Origin: Astrothelium macrocarpum
Lineage: Eukaryota > Ascomycota > Dothideomycetes > Trypetheliales > Trypetheliaceae
Direction: 5' to 3'
Assembly (NCBI GenBank): GCA_021030915.1
Contig: JAGEMR010000211.1
Span: 1 to 34,168, forward strand
DNA length: 34,168 nucleotides
This document shows, in pieces, positions 32,975 to 34,168 of the stretch (position 1 is its first letter; every line of letters begins with the position of its first letter). Position numbers and translations under genes: made by a program. The notes beneath the pieces are model-generated. The model was not told where the DNA came from and ran no database searches. It saw nothing but the letters and a program-made list of their open reading frames with translations.

Positions 32975-34168
32975 AGTGACATTCAAATACGATGAGAAAC
33001 ACCCAACTGCCTTCTGATCCGGAGATGAAGGATTCGCGTCAGCGGTGTAGATATTGCAACGAATGTCCTCCTTTGCGAATTTCAAACCCAAAGAGGAGGG
33101 CATCTTTATATAGGCCATGTGGCAATCGAGCATGCAGACACTAAGGCGTGTGATTGGGGCTGAATTGATTCTGGGCATAGAAGACGCGTATTGGATGGAT
33201 CAAGCCAGATACGGAAGCTGTGTGCAGTCCTAAATATCCTACTCCACTGCGGCGCAAGATGCATAGACAGCCAAAACTGGACATTGGCTCTCATCTACAG
33301 CGACGATCCGACGCTAGAAAACCCTTGTCCGAGGAGGAGTCAAGTAATAAATGATATAAACGAGCTTGCGAATATCGGCGGATTCGAAGAGGATCAAGTA
33401 AGCTTTACACGAGAGACAAGCATACAACGATTGACACCAAAGTAACCAGTCGTTTCCAAAAATTGACGGGAACTGTCATCGCAAGCATCTTTCGAACTAG
33501 ATGCGTCCGGATCAGCCAACAGATTGTTGAACTTGAATCGGTGGATTGCCGGCACCCATAACGGTCCGCCTGTCTGTCTCTTTCCCAAGCCTAAAATTAA
33601 ATCAGGTCCAGCATAATTATAGGGCCATTTTCAAGCAGATGATAAAAGTCGAGTTATGACAGTCGTTGATCTAGCCTTAATTAGCGAAGATTGCACAAAG
33701 AACAGGCCTCGTTGATAGCAGCTGTACCACACCAGCACTGCTTACAGACGGATCAGCTGTAGGTGCGCAAGATACCAACATTACCGCAGCGAAAGATCAG
33801 GTATTTCACGCCTTCATATGACCTCTGACCACCACAAGCAGTGGCTTTACTGGCGCGACTGTTGCAGAATCAGACTCTCTCCTTCTTAAAATTCGCCGGT
33901 AAAATCAGGCCATGAACGGACCCCAAATAGGCCAATCATGCGCGCCAGAAAGACGGGTCCATAACCGCCCAATTGGTGGTAAAAATGACTAATTTTTGAC
34001 ATTTGCTTTTTTTCAAATCAACTTTTGCGGTTAGATACGCGAGCGTAGGATGATTTGTGAGCCCTGGCCAGCTCGTGTCTCGTCGTTCTCAGATAGGAGT
34101 CAACGCCACCTTCTGCACGGCCCACATTTCTGCACACCCGAATTTTGATCAACCCCACGAATTCAAAT
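32975..34168. other. Upstream region of the oxidase gene to the window edge
   Basis: About 1.2 kb with no gene I can support. Frames at 33106-33294 (minus), 33191-33445 (plus) and 33394-33588 (minus) are short and motif-free. The left end should be the oxidase promoter. A gene beginning beyond 34168 cannot be judged. Confidence 0.5.

Overview
The window reads as nuclear DNA of a filamentous ascomycete (Pezizomycotina). Genes are compact and interrupted by short introns of 48-133 nt with GTANGT-like donors and CTAAC/CTGAT-type branch sites. The recognisable proteins (Gea-type ArfGEF, Anp1, Mtr3, Exo84, Tom20, a Gas/Gel glucanosyltransferase) have filamentous-fungal features. I cannot place it to class with confidence; two uncharacterised families at 25.8-29 kb are ones I associate with Leotiomycetes and related groups, but that is recollection, not a search.

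Layout. 1-about 1950 is an extremely AT-rich block without genes, grading into ordinary sequence by about 2000. About 1951-4057 holds no gene I can support. 4058-20472 is a dense housekeeping block: Golgi ArfGEF (minus, 6 exons), Anp1 mannosyltransferase subunit (minus, 5 exons), exosome subunit Mtr3 (plus, 2 exons), a ZTA1-like quinone oxidoreductase (minus, 4 exons), exocyst subunit Exo84 (minus, 3 exons) and Tom20 (plus, 3 exons, divergent from Exo84). A 1.9 kb gap precedes a GPI-anchored GH72 beta-1,3-glucanosyltransferase (plus, 4 exons). From about 24.4 kb the content becomes accessory: a GNAT acetyltransferase (minus), two divergent uncharacterised fungal genes (287 aa minus; 385 aa plus with a PD-(D/E)XK-like core), a broken rhodopsin-domain membrane protein gene, and a secreted FAD-linked (berberine-bridge type) oxidase (minus). 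Every exon chain given adds up to a whole number of codons and was built by reading donor, branch and acceptor sites and protein continuity.

How the genes relate. Several act along one route: Gea starts Arf1/COPI traffic at the Golgi, Anp1 extends mannan on Golgi glycoproteins, Exo84 tethers secretory vesicles at the plasma membrane, and the Gel enzyme is a product of that route that remodels wall glucan. There is no evidence of co-regulation; the linkage may be ordinary synteny.

Most notable structure beyond genes: (i) three places (about 4.6, 14.6 and 16.3 kb) where the plus strand switches abruptly from very C-rich to very G-rich, inside or across exons and an intron, with G-quadruplex motifs at two of them; (ii) an AT block whose remaining C residues sit almost only after T and mostly in TCA, which is not the CpA-depleted residue expected from classical RIP; (iii) a rhodopsin-domain pseudogene whose disabling changes look like G-to-A transitions; (iv) the divergent pair of orphan genes.
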